Shown piece after piece: positions 37,503 through 50,900 of a stretch of 64,000 nucleotides of DNA. Every line of letters begins with the position of its first letter. Position 1 is the first letter of the stretch. A program made the translations under genes and the position numbers. Source of the stretch: Lepidurus packardi (lineage: Eukaryota; Arthropoda; Branchiopoda; Notostraca; Triopsidae); the NCBI GenBank assembly GCA_023053545.1, contig JAKZAN010000007.1, forward strand, positions 5,890,001-5,954,000, read 5' to 3'. Below the pieces are notes generated by a model. That model saw only the letters and a program-made list of their open reading frames with translations, had not been told where the DNA came from and ran no database searches.

Positions 37503-38504
37503 TTAATCATTATACCAATCTAGGAAGAGCAAGGAAAAGGACATAACGATGATAAAGAACAAGATAGCGACTCGGAGTCCCGCGTTGTTTTGCATGGCTT
37601 GTCGAAGTTGCTCGTTGCCTTCTTTAATATTTTCCGTAGCTCCCACCGTCGTAGTAGCGATCCGGTCAATGTCTTTTTCTTGCTCCAAAACCTTTTCGGT
37701 AAAAGTCTGTTGCAGTTCTGCAATTTTGATAACGCGGCCTTGCAACTGCTGAACTTCTTCGTTCAGACTGTTAAGCTCGTTAAAGAGCTGGGCGTTTTCG
37801 AGTTCCAACATCTGCTGCTCTTCTGCTGATAAAGGCTCGTCTTGCAAACCATAATTCCAACTGGTCGTGGCTCGACTCTCCTCCTCTTCAAGATCCTGCA
37901 AACTTTGGCTTCGCACTTTGACCGTATCCGTTTGATTATTTCCAGTCCCGTTTCCCGAGGCTTTCTCAGTCTCAGCTTTTCGTGCCGGTGCCGCGTTTGG
38001 CTCCAAGTTGGTCATACGCTGCAACTCCATACGTCGTTTCACGTGGATGGCCCGTTGCTCCGAATAGAGCTTGCATACAGCCTTCAGGTAATTGTCCAAC
38101 AAGTCTGTAACAACCTGGCGATGTGCTTGAGTTTGGCTGTTTCCCTTGACCTTGCTATGTTCTTTCTTGAACTCTTGGATTAGTTGGGCACAGGTTTTCA
38201 CAATATGCTGGGTTGCCCGATCAATTTCTTCCCGTTCCGTGTCTGTGAGAGCAGCTTCGTCTCGTAGAAACTGACTACTCGTACTCAAATACGCTTTCCT
38301 ATTTTCCAGCAGAAAATCCTTCAGTTTGGTGACATTAGAGAGGACCTCTTTAGACAAGGAATGAAATTTCATTTCTGCTGATCCGCGGGTGGCGGGAAGA
38401 ATACGAGATTTTTCGCTTTCTGGTGACGTAATAGCAATACCCAATGCCTTGTTCCGTGTACTTATGGTCTTCACACATGCTTTGAACAACGGTGTGATAT
38501 CCAT
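37503..38504 (-). CDS. STX18: Syntaxin-18, ER Q-SNARE
   Basis: A tail-anchored SNARE of the endoplasmic reticulum that works with the NRZ tethering complex, Sec20 and Use1 in Golgi-to-ER retrograde fusion. A single uninterrupted minus-strand exon encodes 333 residues, about the length of human STX18. The N-terminus MDITPLFKACVKTISTRNKA is the family signature. LSKEVLSNVTKLKDFLLENR and LYSEQRAIHVKRRMELQR are conserved helical blocks. An acidic, low-complexity linker follows. The SNARE helix includes LQQTFTEKVLEQEKDIDRIA, then VVGATENIKEGNEQLR-like sequence (here TTVGATEN). The protein ends with a membrane helix and FLDWYND. The lack of introns is unusual next to its heavily split neighbours. 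Confidence 0.96.
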   Translation of the reverse strand: MDITPLFKACVKTISTRNKALGIAITSPESEKSRILPATRGSAEMKFHSLSKEVLSNVTKLKDFLLENRKAYLSTSSQFLRDEAALTDTEREEIDRATQHIVKTCAQLIQEFKKEHSKVKGNSQTQAHRQVVTDLLDNYLKAVCKLYSEQRAIHVKRRMELQRMTNLEPNAAPARKAETEKASGNGTGNNQTDTVKVRSQSLQDLEEEESRATTSWNYGLQDEPLSAEEQQMLELENAQLFNELNSLNEEVQQLQGRVIKIAELQQTFTEKVLEQEKDIDRIATTTVGATENIKEGNEQLRQAMQNNAGLRVAILFFIIVMSFSLLFLDWYND

Positions 38505-41500
38505 TTTATGTGATCTAGCAATGAACTTTTGTCTACTGCTACTTCCAAGCCTAATAAAAGAGCATTATATTATAATACTGGATAAATATTATACTTATAA
38601 GTAAATACCTTAACCAGTACGTGCTAAACACTTGCAGCACAATAGCCGTGCGGTCCTGTTTTTGTTTTGATTAGAGCACGCTGACACGTAACATATTGCA
38701 GTTGTGCTGTATAGTGCTGCCATCTGTTTTTAACGTTGTTATACACGTGATAGTGAAAAAAGACGCCTAGTTTCAAAAGAGAAGTTTATCGAACAGATTT
38801 AGTTTAACACCGGGTAAAAACTTACCAGAATAGATAAAAATCTATATGAAAGCTTGGCGAATTGAAAGGTACACCTGTGATACCACTTAGGCTACATGTT
38901 AAGTAGAACCTACGACTGCATCGATACAGGTAACGGTTTTCTGGAGAAACATTTGAAACAACTTGCACTATGCATATTAGGAAAACACCATAATTGTAAC
39001 AATAATTCTTTTGAAGACTAGGTAATGGAGCAGCATATATTTTTTTTAATTGTAGCAGGCTGTGGAGAGTGTATTCACGAGCACAAGAGGTTTAAGAGTA
39101 AAATGGAGATGGGATTATGGGGAAAGCGCACAGACGAGCAATTGTCTGGCCAACACAATAGCATCCTGTCCCGAAAGAAGAACAAAATGTGAGCTATATA
39201 ACACATCCAATGCAATGTAGCAGTGACAGCTGGGAGCTGGATATCGACACAGCTCCTATCGTTAAATGTCATTGCCCGAGCTATACGACTCGAGCTGCGG
39301 GACGAAGAGGAGAGATTGACGCTGTCACACCATTCTTGTAACCCAAGCAAACAGTATGCCCCGTAGCAGCTCATTTTTGTTAAGCATCTGGCTTAAAGTT
39401 AGAAAAGCGTAAAGCTTGACTTCTTCCCATTCCATGCGACACCGGGCACATCGCGTTGCGCACCACGGAGCAACGTATTCATCCTGAAACCTCAATCAAG
39501 TTAACAATTTGACGCTTGACAGATGACATTCCGTACATTGTGGCCTGACTGATGGACGGGCATAAGAAGTGTCAGGTTAGGGCTTCTACCCGACAACAAT
39601 AGTAACTTGATGGTTCGTTTAACGAATGGGGGTCAGCAGATGCTCCGCGTGTGATGCCTTCAATTGTCCTCAGTTTTCACGTTGTGCCCGGCCCTGCATG
39701 CCATACAAACACGATACAAAAGCCACATTGTGATTCTTCCTAACCCGGAAAATTACGACCAACCCTCGCCTTGATCGAATGTAGCTATGCCTATAGCTGC
39801 GCTGACTTAACGGAAGAACTTGGCAGCCACGTGGGTTGTGTATCATGTTTGCCTTTCGCAAAGATAGAGGAGTCCGCGAGCATCGACTTAGGCTTAGTTT
39901 GTTCGTAGTACAGTGCGCTAGCGCACGGAGCTTACGATTCGGTTTGTGGAACGGAAAGGGGACAACCAGTTCCACATGAAGAAGACGCTCACATTCGTTT
40001 TGTTTCAGATCGCGTGCGTCGTCGAGATAAATGTTATGGAGTAATTCGGTATTTAGAACTGAACTTCGAATCTCATTTTGTTTTTCAACTTTTACAAGTT
40101 CCTAACCCAGCACTGCCCAACAGATGACATTCTTAATTCCGCGAATTGGAAACTTTGATATTATTTTTTCCTTTTTTTTAAGTGCCTGTGGTGAACTTTT
40201 ACATGAGTTGGTTTAGACCGACAATTCAGTCTATTCCTATGCAAAGTTGATGGGGGCTTCTCAAAACATCGTGACGTGCTAGGACATCAAGGCGCTGCAG
40301 GAAATTGCATCTTTGTGTGAAAAGCCCACTCAGTGATACTGCCGACTCAAAAAAAAAAGAAGAAAAAGAGAGAAAACATCTCAAAACAGCTAATGATAAA
40401 GCCACCACTTGGTTACCACCGCTGCCACGAACGAAACCCAGATTAACCCGCTCTGATCCCTGTCAGGAGCAAACCCTGGTTTAATAGTGAAGACGTGTTC
40501 CCCGTCCCCACAAAAGTTGCTAAGCATGTTGCTGGGTTCTCTATAGTGTCAATGGGAAAGATAGCCTCTCCGGAGACGCAAAACACAATTCATTGAATTA
40601 TAAAATATGTAACAAGGCAAGTTTGTGTTGCAGCAGCAGCCCAATCCACGTTAGTAGCTACATAGGCTTATATTCGGGTTTGGCCCGGAAAGGCTTCGTG
40701 AGTTATTCAGAAACTCGAGTCTGAATGGTGTGAAACGTGTAACTCGTAGGTGGGAAATTGTGCGCAGAGAATCTCGTTTTGTTTTTGTAGCTCCAAAACC
40801 CGAGTCCGTGGGCTTTGTACGGCCGGCGAGATTGATTTAGCCTGAAAAAATGTTGTGTTAGCGTGAAAAGCTTTTCCCGTCAAGCTTGTTCATCATCAGA
40901 GGATAGTGACTAAGGGAAAGAAAAGGTATCGCTGTCTATCACATCACGTTCGCCGCTGTTGAAGAGGCCATCTCACTATATGGCCCGCCAAAGTAAATTA
41001 GGCTAGCGCGGCGAAAACAACTTGAGCGAAAGACGACAAAGACCTTTTTGTGTGACACCTTCGCTAAACCCTGCGACATAAATTAGCGAACTGGCGAAGT
41101 GAAATTGCTCCAGTTAAATGCAGTCGTTCAAGCGGACGGTATGGACCTGAACTGGAGTGATAGATTTGCATACGTATTTCGAATATCCGGGCAAAATTCT
41201 GACCTGGAGCTGACAAGCCATAGATCTGCTTGTCAGGCAGAAAGAACGACATGTCTGCCAAGCTGATACGCAGGAATGCGAACACAGGGTTAAGCTGTTG
41301 CAATTGACACAAAGCTATCAGTCTAGTTTGCATACCATCGGATTGCTTACTGCACTATGGAAGTGAGAGTAGAAAGTCAAACGATGTGTAGCGGATGAAA
41401 ATCTGTTATTCTGCATAGTCTCTTAAGTTTCTCAGCAAAGGATTTATTGCAGTTTACATAGTGCCGTGCGATTGGCCAAGTCTCTTTCGTGCGTGAGTGC

Positions 41501-41953
41501 GTCCCGTACACAAGCTGCAGACAAGAAGAATTCACTTGGGAGGAGAAGAACTGGGGAAATGTTGCGTCTTTCGGGATCTTTGGCCCGAAAGGCTTCTATT
41601 ACCTACAGATTAGGCTCCATTCCCTGTACCTTGGGAAAATATTGGTCTTCGTGAAGCTTTCGCTTTCCTAATACTTTGGTTGTGGTGGGGATCTTTTCTC
41701 AGAATCGCCGGAGAAGTTTGGACGGCACTACAAAGTTCTGAGTGGTACACAAAGCGAGAGAGAGAGAGAAAATCACGGCTTCGGAGTACCAATTAGAAAG
41801 AAGACATTTTTTTTCGGTGGTGTCTGTTGTTTGTTCGCTAATTTTGTGCGTTAAGGATGGAAGAAAATGTCTCTCTTCCCAAGTGCTAATGATTTCACTC
41901 AAGTGTGAGTTCCGTTTGCTTTGAAGCCACACAGAACAGCCTTAGAAACCAGC
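38505..41953. other. Intergenic DNA between syntaxin-18 and dpr exon 1
   Basis: About 3.4 kb between two genes that start away from each other, holding the syntaxin-18 promoter on the left and the dpr promoter and 5' untranslated region on the right. A GA run (GCGAGAGAGAGAGAGAG) at about 41753-41770 lies roughly 190 bp before the putative dpr ATG and could be a GAGA-type promoter element. No coding region is recognised. Confidence 0.5.
41753..41770. promoter_or_regulatory. GA-repeat near the putative dpr start
   Basis: A GAGAGAGAGAGA tract lies about 190 bp upstream of the signal-peptide exon of dpr. GA repeats near arthropod promoters can bind GAGA factor. This is positional inference only; it may be a simple microsatellite. 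Confidence 0.3.
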
Positions 41954-44900
41954 ATGCTAAGGGCGATTAGCAGCAGCTATCGTCTCGGAATCCTGGTTAT
42001 ATTGGGATTTGTGGTTGCAGGTTTGTGGAGAGAAATTCTATTTCCATTTTTTTCTTAAACCGATAAGGGATTATGCAACATTCGTAAAGAGAAAAAATAA
42101 GAAAAACGATTGGTGGTTTGACATCGAATTTGCATTGTAGCTCTGATCAAATATTTAAGAAGAGCTGAGGTGAGACAAAGGTGGTGCACGTTAAATAAAC
42201 CCCAAAAAGCTTCAATGCTTCCTGAGCTAAAGTTTGATTACCCGGGCGAAATAAGATTGACTTGCCTTTGACGGTCTCTTGCCTGCACTCATTGAAAGTG
42301 TTTCGAATTAAAAGGGAAAAGAAAAAATATACTAGAACTGAATAGAAACCACGAGACTTTGCAGAGATACCCTCTTCTGTATGGAAATGAGAATCATGTT
42401 GACTCTTGGTTTAACGAAGCGTCGTTGGCATGTTTTGCGTTCTGAGACAAAATCGTCTCAACTCGATTATAGCGATTTCCCTCTTGCCCTCCAAGTTCGT
42501 ACGAGCAACTTGAGTTTACAAGACTACAAAGGAACAACTATGTGCCCCGTTTGCCCGGAAAGCTTAAGGATTAGATAGGTTAAACAGGACAAGTCTATGC
42601 CAAAATCGTGTAAAAGCAGACAAACAGAACAGGAAATGTTGAATGCGTCATTACGAATGCGTTACGTCGGAATCTCTGTGCTAGCTTGTCCGCCCCACCC
42701 CACTTGGTGTAGCAAGATCCCAGGAAGGATTCACTGTGCTTAAATTCTAAACTTAAGGGGAGTAAGACAAGAGCTTTCAAGTCGGAATGCATGTTGTGCT
42801 GTTAGCGTTGCTTGAGTATAAGAACTTCCATGTCACGGACGGGGACAAAAAGGAACGGACATGGACATGACAGAAGACAAAGCTTTGGTTTCCACGTATG
42901 TTGACACGGACGACGTGTTGATGCAACAACGCGAGTAATGATATTCACGGTAATTGTCTAGCAAGTCACGGGAAAAGAGGTGTGTTTTCGCTTGAAAGGG
43001 TGTTATTGCTTAGGATGAGCCAATTAGGTAATTAAGACGAGGTTGACTTAATGAGAGCTTTCGAGGTTGTCGCTTTCTTGCGTGTTATATATACGCGGTT
43101 TAGGGTGTCAACTAAGGCCGGGGCATGCGAACGTGTACTTGGCTGTTGGTGTTGTCTTGTCCTGTCCTTAACTCCTCTGATTTTACGAGCTTGAATAATA
43201 AGATTGTGCTTGAAGGTATAGAGGGTCCCACATGCCCTGCACCGGCGTCTAGGCAATGGGATTAACTAACTTCATTAAAACAAGCTTTTGGCCACGATGT
43301 AGGTAACATGTTTCTCTTCTTGGAGAATCCAAAACTTTAACATGCTCTGCACTTGCTGTTTAAGCCCGTATCGTATTACTAGTTAATTAGGACCGGGGCG
43401 AAGTAGCACAACTGAAAACGCGGTTCTTCCTTGAGTGTATGCTTAAATTCCCTATTGGACGTATTATTTGAAACCATAGATCGAATTTTTTCCTCGAGAC
43501 ACAAGAATTGGATTTTTTTATCTTTTCTTTAATATCTTTTTGGAAGTTCTTGGAACTTTTTTGAAATATCCTACGACCCTAATATGCCCATCAAAGAAAG
43601 TAAAGCGGATAGTTTTTTTTCTGTTTTTGGTAAATGTTACAAAAGATTTGGCGTTGCAAGAGTCTTGATTTTTCTCTTTAAAAGTTTACTTTCAAGTTGT
43701 TTAAAAGTTTTCTTAGCCACCAGACCGTATAAATGTTACTCATTTCCGAGAGGAAATAAACCAACTATTGGTTATCGGAATATATTAAATACACGTGACA
43801 TTGCTCGATTGATAAAGGGTTTCTAACATAAGCGAAACCTCATTATTGCGGATGGGCGGTAACCTTTCAAGCATTGATAATAAGGGGGGACTTGCATATA
43901 CTCCATTCGAGTATATCGCATCACTTGCTTGTCCTTACCACTCCATAGTTGACAGGTTTCTATACTGCAACGAAACTTCGAAGGACTTGTTATGTCAGGA
44001 AACAGTTATCTTTTTGGAAAATTCAAGGGCTGCCGTATCCCCCTTAACATACGGAACTTTTTCCTCCGTTAGTCGTGAACAGTTTCGCATTTCTGCTGAG
44101 TGCTTTGATCGTTAAGTCTTCCATAGTGAGTACAATTTTTCACTAAGGCCACGGTATACTGGAACCCCTTATGGCGCTACAGCATAGCAAATTTTGATTC
44201 GAAAATTCTCATGCTCTGTGTAATATAATGAAATTGTATTGTTAAAGTAATGCCTGGGATGTATAAATATACTTTACCTACTGATTTTAATTTTTAATAT
44301 AGCTTTCATTTTTTTCCATTGTGTTCAAGTTATGAAAGTCTAAATAAATCTTTCATCGAAATCGCAAGCAGCATGTAAAGTAGATTTTGTTCTTAAGATA
44401 TTTAAAGAAAAACAATTTTTCAATTATCTCTTTCTGTGTCTTTAATTTCTTGTTTAAAATTTATGAAATTGAAATGAGAAATGGTATAACATCAGTCCCA
44501 TCTTTTGACAAGAAGAGTTATCAACTACTTGCACGATACCGTGACCTTAAGTATTGTCTTATCGCTTCTCGTCCTTTTGGCTAAGATCAAAGTGTAGTAT
44601 CTGTTCTTATTTAAGTATTCTTAGAGAGTTTTTTTTTACATGTGTGTGAATTTTCCTGGTTTTGATTGTTCGAAACGATTGTTCTATAGAATATTAAGCA
44701 TAGAAATAACTAACGGAAAAGGTTTCAGTGCTTTATTTCGTGCCGTCTGCGACTAATTAAAATATTAAATGAAGTACTGTAATTGTATTGAGAAAACTCA
44801 TAGAAAGTAGTGACATCTTTTGGAAACATTTGCGTCAACTAGTTGAAGGACGCGGTAGCTGTCTTGTTTATCATATTCTTCTGAACACGTAAGTTTGCAA

Positions 44901-47900
44901 ATCTTGTGAAGGAAACGTGTGCCACTTGTTCCATTGCATGTATCTAATGTGGGACTCAAACACGTGCAATCAATGGCAAGCTCGTTTTACGGTTAACCCT
45001 TTTGACCTGTGTAGAACTGTACGTTGCCAGCACAAATTTCACAAAATGAAGCACGAATTCAAAGGTTTTTGCCTTTCTGGAGCCAATTCTGGCTCTACTT
45101 TTAGTCGGCTAATCCGGCAGTATCATACACTACGCTAAAAGACCACTCATTTCGGGTTCCGCATGCTTATGTTGAATTGCATAAACATTCTCTGGTGAGC
45201 CTTGTATGCATTTATGCATGAACCGTCTTCTATGGCTATTGTGTCGGACTAAAGCAAAGGTCACGTGACCACATGAAATCGTCGTATGTCACGCTGTAGC
45301 GAACTAGCCGGAACTTAGCCCCGACTCTACGCGGTCTTTGTGACTCGTTTGGGTACGCTTTCTCAAGCAGAGCATCGGAGAGCTTACTGACCAGCAAACC
45401 CGATGCCGTCTCAAAATGTCAGGAAGCACGGAACAGTGAGACGGTTTAGACTGACAAAAATGAGAACTAGGTTAGGGCTACGTGATGTGAACGACGAGAT
45501 AGCGGCTGTCTTCCTTTCTTTCTTAATTTCTGCGGAACTGTCAGCAACGGCAAAGATAAAAAGATATGAGCAAATCATACGCTTATCTGGTGCCTATTAT
45601 GTTACTGCGTTTTACTGATTGATCAAAGGGTTTTGATGATTTCTGTAATTTATGTGCTGAATAAGATAATATGAAGTGAGCTCTTATTCATGGACTTTCC
45701 TACGCCCAGCCAGGAATTTGTGGTTTATGTAAATGCATGTAATGGGCTATGGATTTATGGGGGGGAAGAGGAAATATAGCTTTCGTAAGTTATGAATGAT
45801 GACTGAAGAAATTCGGGGTAAAGTGAGGTAGCAGATGCTTTCGTTGGGGTCAAGTGTGCTCCTTTTGCAGGCTGACCACGTTTCCATCTATTGGATAGGC
45901 AAAAGAAGAGAGCTAACTGAACTTGCAAAAAGCCAACAAGAAAAACACTCCCTGAACAGTCGTTCACCTCGGAGAGAAAATTGCTTCTTATAGCTGCCAA
46001 GTTTCGGGCTTCGCCAAACTATATGGCCAGTGATGACTTTCAGTCTCTGACAATTGTGAGGCTTTGCCCGCTATACCGCCAGCAATAACCACCCCTCCGG
46101 TACCGGTCTTCTCAGTATTCCACACAGCCGGGAAAGGCTATTATACTTCCACCAATGATTTTCATGCGTAAATATTGCCAAATCTATCCGCGGATTTCCT
46201 GAGCTAAAAGTGGCGTATTAAGAGCCGTTTTTCTAATAGAAATTCCACTTGAAATCCTAATTGTCTATGTGTGAAAAACTTGCTAGAAACATGAATATAG
46301 AAATCCTGCTCCTTTGTCATAGGTTCCCCGGGACCTTAACAAGACAAATTGCTATCACTCACCATGGCTTCCTACCCATTACTTCGCTGTTGTGCGCTGC
46401 TGCCCATAGCATATCCGCCGGCTAGGACTTGGCTTTTTATGTCCTTATTTCCCTATTTCCTTGTCATATTCGCGTCCTAAACAATGGAGTGCCATGTATA
46501 ATCCATGTCAGAATGCAGTATTTTCTTTTCTGTCTTCCTGATGGGTTTTTCGTATTCCAATACTGCAAAGTTCTTCCGTTGCCCTCAGTTTCACTTGGAT
46601 TTGTATATCTCTGCACTTGCGCTGGAAACTCGAGTCATTCCGTGAACGTAGGAAGCCGTAGAAAAGCGACGCAGACTAACTCAAGATGTAAATAATGCAT
46701 CTTATCTGGGCTGTGTGTAACCCAGACATGCTTGACGGTGAAGTGTGTGGGAAATGTGTCTTTTGGCTGTCTTCCTCCCCGTTTCTATGGTTGATGAAAA
46801 GTCGCGCAACACTATACTTGTGCAGGAAAGTAGATCGTCCAGAACCTCCTTTATTTCGCTTCATTAATCTTACCATTTTCCTCAGACAAGTTCATCCTTA
46901 TTGTCAGGCTTTGCCAGGGTCCTCTTTCGCGTGGCTTGCATCAAAAGATCTATTTTATTTTATTTTTTAAAAAGTTAAGATGGTGTTGGTCCAAGTTTGC
47001 AGAGGCTAAAGAATGGTACCAAGCCATAGGTTCCGCTTAAAAAACAAAATAAAAAGAAACTCTTGGTTCAAGTCCTACAAGAAGTCACGCAGCACAACGG
47101 CATCACACTTTGAGCCCCCCAAAAGCACTCTTGTAGCTGTCGTGAAGCTGAGAAGAGCCATGCATTTGCTGCGGTGAGGCCAGATCAGTACAATTTCTTA
47201 CCGTTTCGCATGCTGCACAACACATAAGCACTGGTGTACGTGTTTTTTGTTCTTTTACTTATGCGAGCGTCAAGTTGCGAGAGTGGCTGCCAAGCTAGCG
47301 ATTATGTCTTGTCGAGCGTAAGTCCTCGGTAGCCACCAAAGCAGGGGCATTATCTTTAGCATGTGGGAAATCTAAAGCACAAAACACGGCAAAAGCACAA
47401 CAGACCGGTATTACGTCTATTCAGATAAAGGGCGCAACTTGGTTACTGGAAGTTATTATACAGACAAGCCAAGAGCCAAAAAAGGATGAAAGAGACTGTC
47501 AATAAAGCTTTGAGGGTAGAGTTAAGGCAGAAGCTGCATAAAATTGATATAGATGTGAACCTCTTATGAGAAAAAGCAATAGTAACTCTTTCTGGCGGCA
47601 TGCGAAGGGTGTTGTCTGCAGTAATTGCGTCGCGGGGAAAGCTGTTTTTGACTGTTATGGCATTAGGCAGCTCCGTGCTCCTATATTGCCCTTGCTCCGG
47701 CGAATGAAGTCGTCAAGGCGCGATTTTTTTCTAATTCCTTAGCTACAAACTAATTGCCTTCCCTTTTTTGTAATGTTCAACATGGCCCTTGCCCCCAATC
47801 CCTAATGAGGTTTTCCTGTTTTCACTCTTGTGAGTGGCGAGTCGAAGCTTCTTTTCTTTTCGAGAGATGCGAGATGGTATTTCATATTATGGGACGATGG

Positions 47901-50900
47901 AACTAAACATGCCGTATTCTATATGTGCAGCCGGCCCATCTTTTGGTACGCAGAATATCATTCCATCCATTTCTCTTCTCAGTAAGGGCGATCATCATTT
48001 TGGCTGCATTTTTGTACGATTACTGGCTTTTTTTCGTGCTGCTTGGGTATACCAACTCTCGTGTCTACTTTTCCATCTTTTAACATGGGGCTACTCGCAC
48101 GCTTAAGGCTCCCGGATACGTTAGCTTATTGATGCGAAACTCATCATCAGCATCATAGATGGCGCTGATGTTTGTTATTTGTTTGGCGAAAGCCTTATAT
48201 AAGAAAGTAAAAATAAGAAACGTATAGGTAATTGCCGGCTTGTTCTGCTTTTGAAAAGTGCAACTTGTAACCACAGTTTGCTGCAGCAGCACAATGTCCA
48301 AAATCAAGTCGCCGAACTTTCGGAACAAGATTTCTCGAAACCTGCTCGTCACGCCAGATTTGAAAGTAATCTAAAACAAAAAATTTCCTTTTTTAGCAGC
48401 TAATACACAACCAGAGGACATATTTTTAGGTAACGTATTTCACATAGTTGCAATGGAATTTGCATGTTATTAATTTATTATTAATTAAGAAGAGGTGGAT
48501 TGGTTGTGAACTAGCTTTTGGTATGCTATAAAGCTTACTTTCAGAGAGTTTTGTCATTAAATTTGCTGGTTTTAACAAAAGTTGTCCCGAGACATCTGAA
48601 TTCCCCGTGCTAACCGCCTATACCAAGCTTATGTATACGGGAGCCTTAATAGTCTAGACAATGGCTGGAGTACCCGATTTCTGTGTATCGTTGTGTCTTA
48701 TCCCGGAAGTTTGACTCGATCACGTGGTGATCATGGTAGAATAAATTGTTCACACAAGCATCTTTTTCTTTATGCTTTAGTGCTGTTATGCCGGGTTGCA
48801 AAAGCTGCCAGAAAAGTCCTCGCCGAGTTAAAGTGCCTGTTGAGATTTCTTCAAGCGGCAGTAAACATAGCGTTTGTCGTTTGGAAAGTTTCAGCTCGCT
48901 GCTAGAGCAAGGCGAACGAATGCCGGCAATGGGATTAGCTGTCTGACGAACAAAAACTTTGGACAATGCAAATTAGTTGTAAATCAGATCCCGCTTCTTT
49001 GTAACTAAATATAAAAAAGGAATCAAGCGAGCAGAACGGAACAGAAGCAACCACCAGAACCAGAACTTGGCTTCCAACAATACTTTTATTTTCTTATTTT
49101 GCTTTTTGTTTTTGTTAGTTACAGCCTCCTAATGTCATTATGGCTCGAGCTTTGTAGCAACCATAAGTATAAAAGGAAACGTGCGACTAAAGCATATTTT
49201 ATTTTTCTTCCTCTTCTCTTTTAGACAGTCCATCCCTCTTTTTTCTAAATATACTTATTGATTTTTCCCATCTTCTGTTACGATTTCGAAGACATTCGAC
49301 TCTCCAACACTAGACTGAGTTAGCAGGTTGCCTGGAAATTGAAAACTAATTTAATACCTTATCATTGCGTGAATGCGTGGAACGAAATTGACTATAACTT
49401 ACCATTAAGAGGGCTTGAGGAGCTTGACTGAAGATTATTGCTCACGTGGAATTTAAACGCTGTGTCCTAAGCCCTGATAGTACGCTGCTACTAATGGCCA
49501 TTCTTCCGGTCTAGGGATGGACGGGGTAATATAAAACTGTATACGTAAGTAACGGCACGCTAACAATTGCAGCAATCATACTGCATAAAAGAAAGACGGA
49601 TACGTGCAGCTTTCGCACAGATCGTTCCACGTCCTAAAGATCGGTCTAAGTACAATGCACCCCTCCGCAGAACTCGCTTCAATCCCGAAACATAAAAGTT
49701 GAAAGGTAGTTGCGACCGGCGAGATCATCAACACGTCGTCACTCCCTTCAACGGCTAGCTTTCAAGCAAGAAAAAAAAAATCCCCCTTTTCCGTGCATTG
49801 AATTCTGTAAATTTTCTTCCCTTTTCTCTGCCACTGCTGGTATATACAGACTAGACGTGATTCCCTAAGTCAGGCGTGGGGTGAAAAGAAATCCCGGGAA
49901 GCTTTGGTTTTGCTGTAGTGTCGGTGTGTCACTAGGGAGGACTCCAAAGTGGCCTGGTGTGTATTTTTCCGTAAATTTTCAATTGGATGACTTACAGTTA
50001 CACTCTTCGACAGTAAAAGCGAAAGCCTGTCTGGTGACTCACGTGCCCTCAATCGCTTCAATCACTTAACCGTGAGAGGGCAGTACAGACTTCCGTTTAT
50101 GCGTCGTTCATCCGTCTGGCTAAGGGACAGTGCTGTGGGGAAAGTATACAAACAAGAGAAGTTACTCTCGTTACGTTCGGCCTAATCATTAGAGACTGCG
50201 TAGGGGGATACAAGTGATGGAGACCCTGTGGTAAGGTTATTACTACACTCGGGCAGCACTCTCTGACCATATTGATACAGCATAGGCGGCTAACAGGACA
50301 CCGGACAGTGAGTTCTTTGCCGAGTTATATTACATTACGACGTATCAATGAAAAGGATCAAAGGCAAAAGGGACAGTGTGTGATGGCTCAATTTCCTGCC
50401 TCAGTTTCCACCCACGCATCGATATAAAATCTTTGTTCATCGGAAGTTTTTTTTTATGTTTTTGCCCCCTTTAAGGCTTGGGAGAAAAAGGCTCGTGGGA
50501 GGAAAGAAAAGTGCACGCAACTAGAACTGGACGCTCAAATGGCATTGATGTGCAGCTCGTACCACTCGTACCAGCAGTTACACTAGTAACGTAATCCAAT
50601 TTCCGAAATATGATGGTTGTCAATTCTTTTGTTATAGCTAGTTGGCTGCCAAAGTTTTTTTTTCTCTGACAAACACAAAGAATCCGAAGGTCCCAGTAGT
50701 CCAAATTTTTTTGGTCGGCTGTAGAGCATAGAGTAATTTGAAAGATCCGTGAGATATCAGTGAAACCAAAAGCTTTAGTCTTTGTGGTATTGTTGTAGTC
50801 TACTGGATCCAGATCCAACTGTTCAGCCCAAATCCTCTCTATCGGATTGTGTCGATGCGGCGAGCTACCAGGCGCTCGAGAGCTATTACAGGGTGTTTGG

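Noticed and set aside
44561-44760. Complete U2 snRNA gene
   Set aside because: Only the first 50 bases match. The Sm site and the 3' stem-loops are missing, so it is annotated as a fragment.
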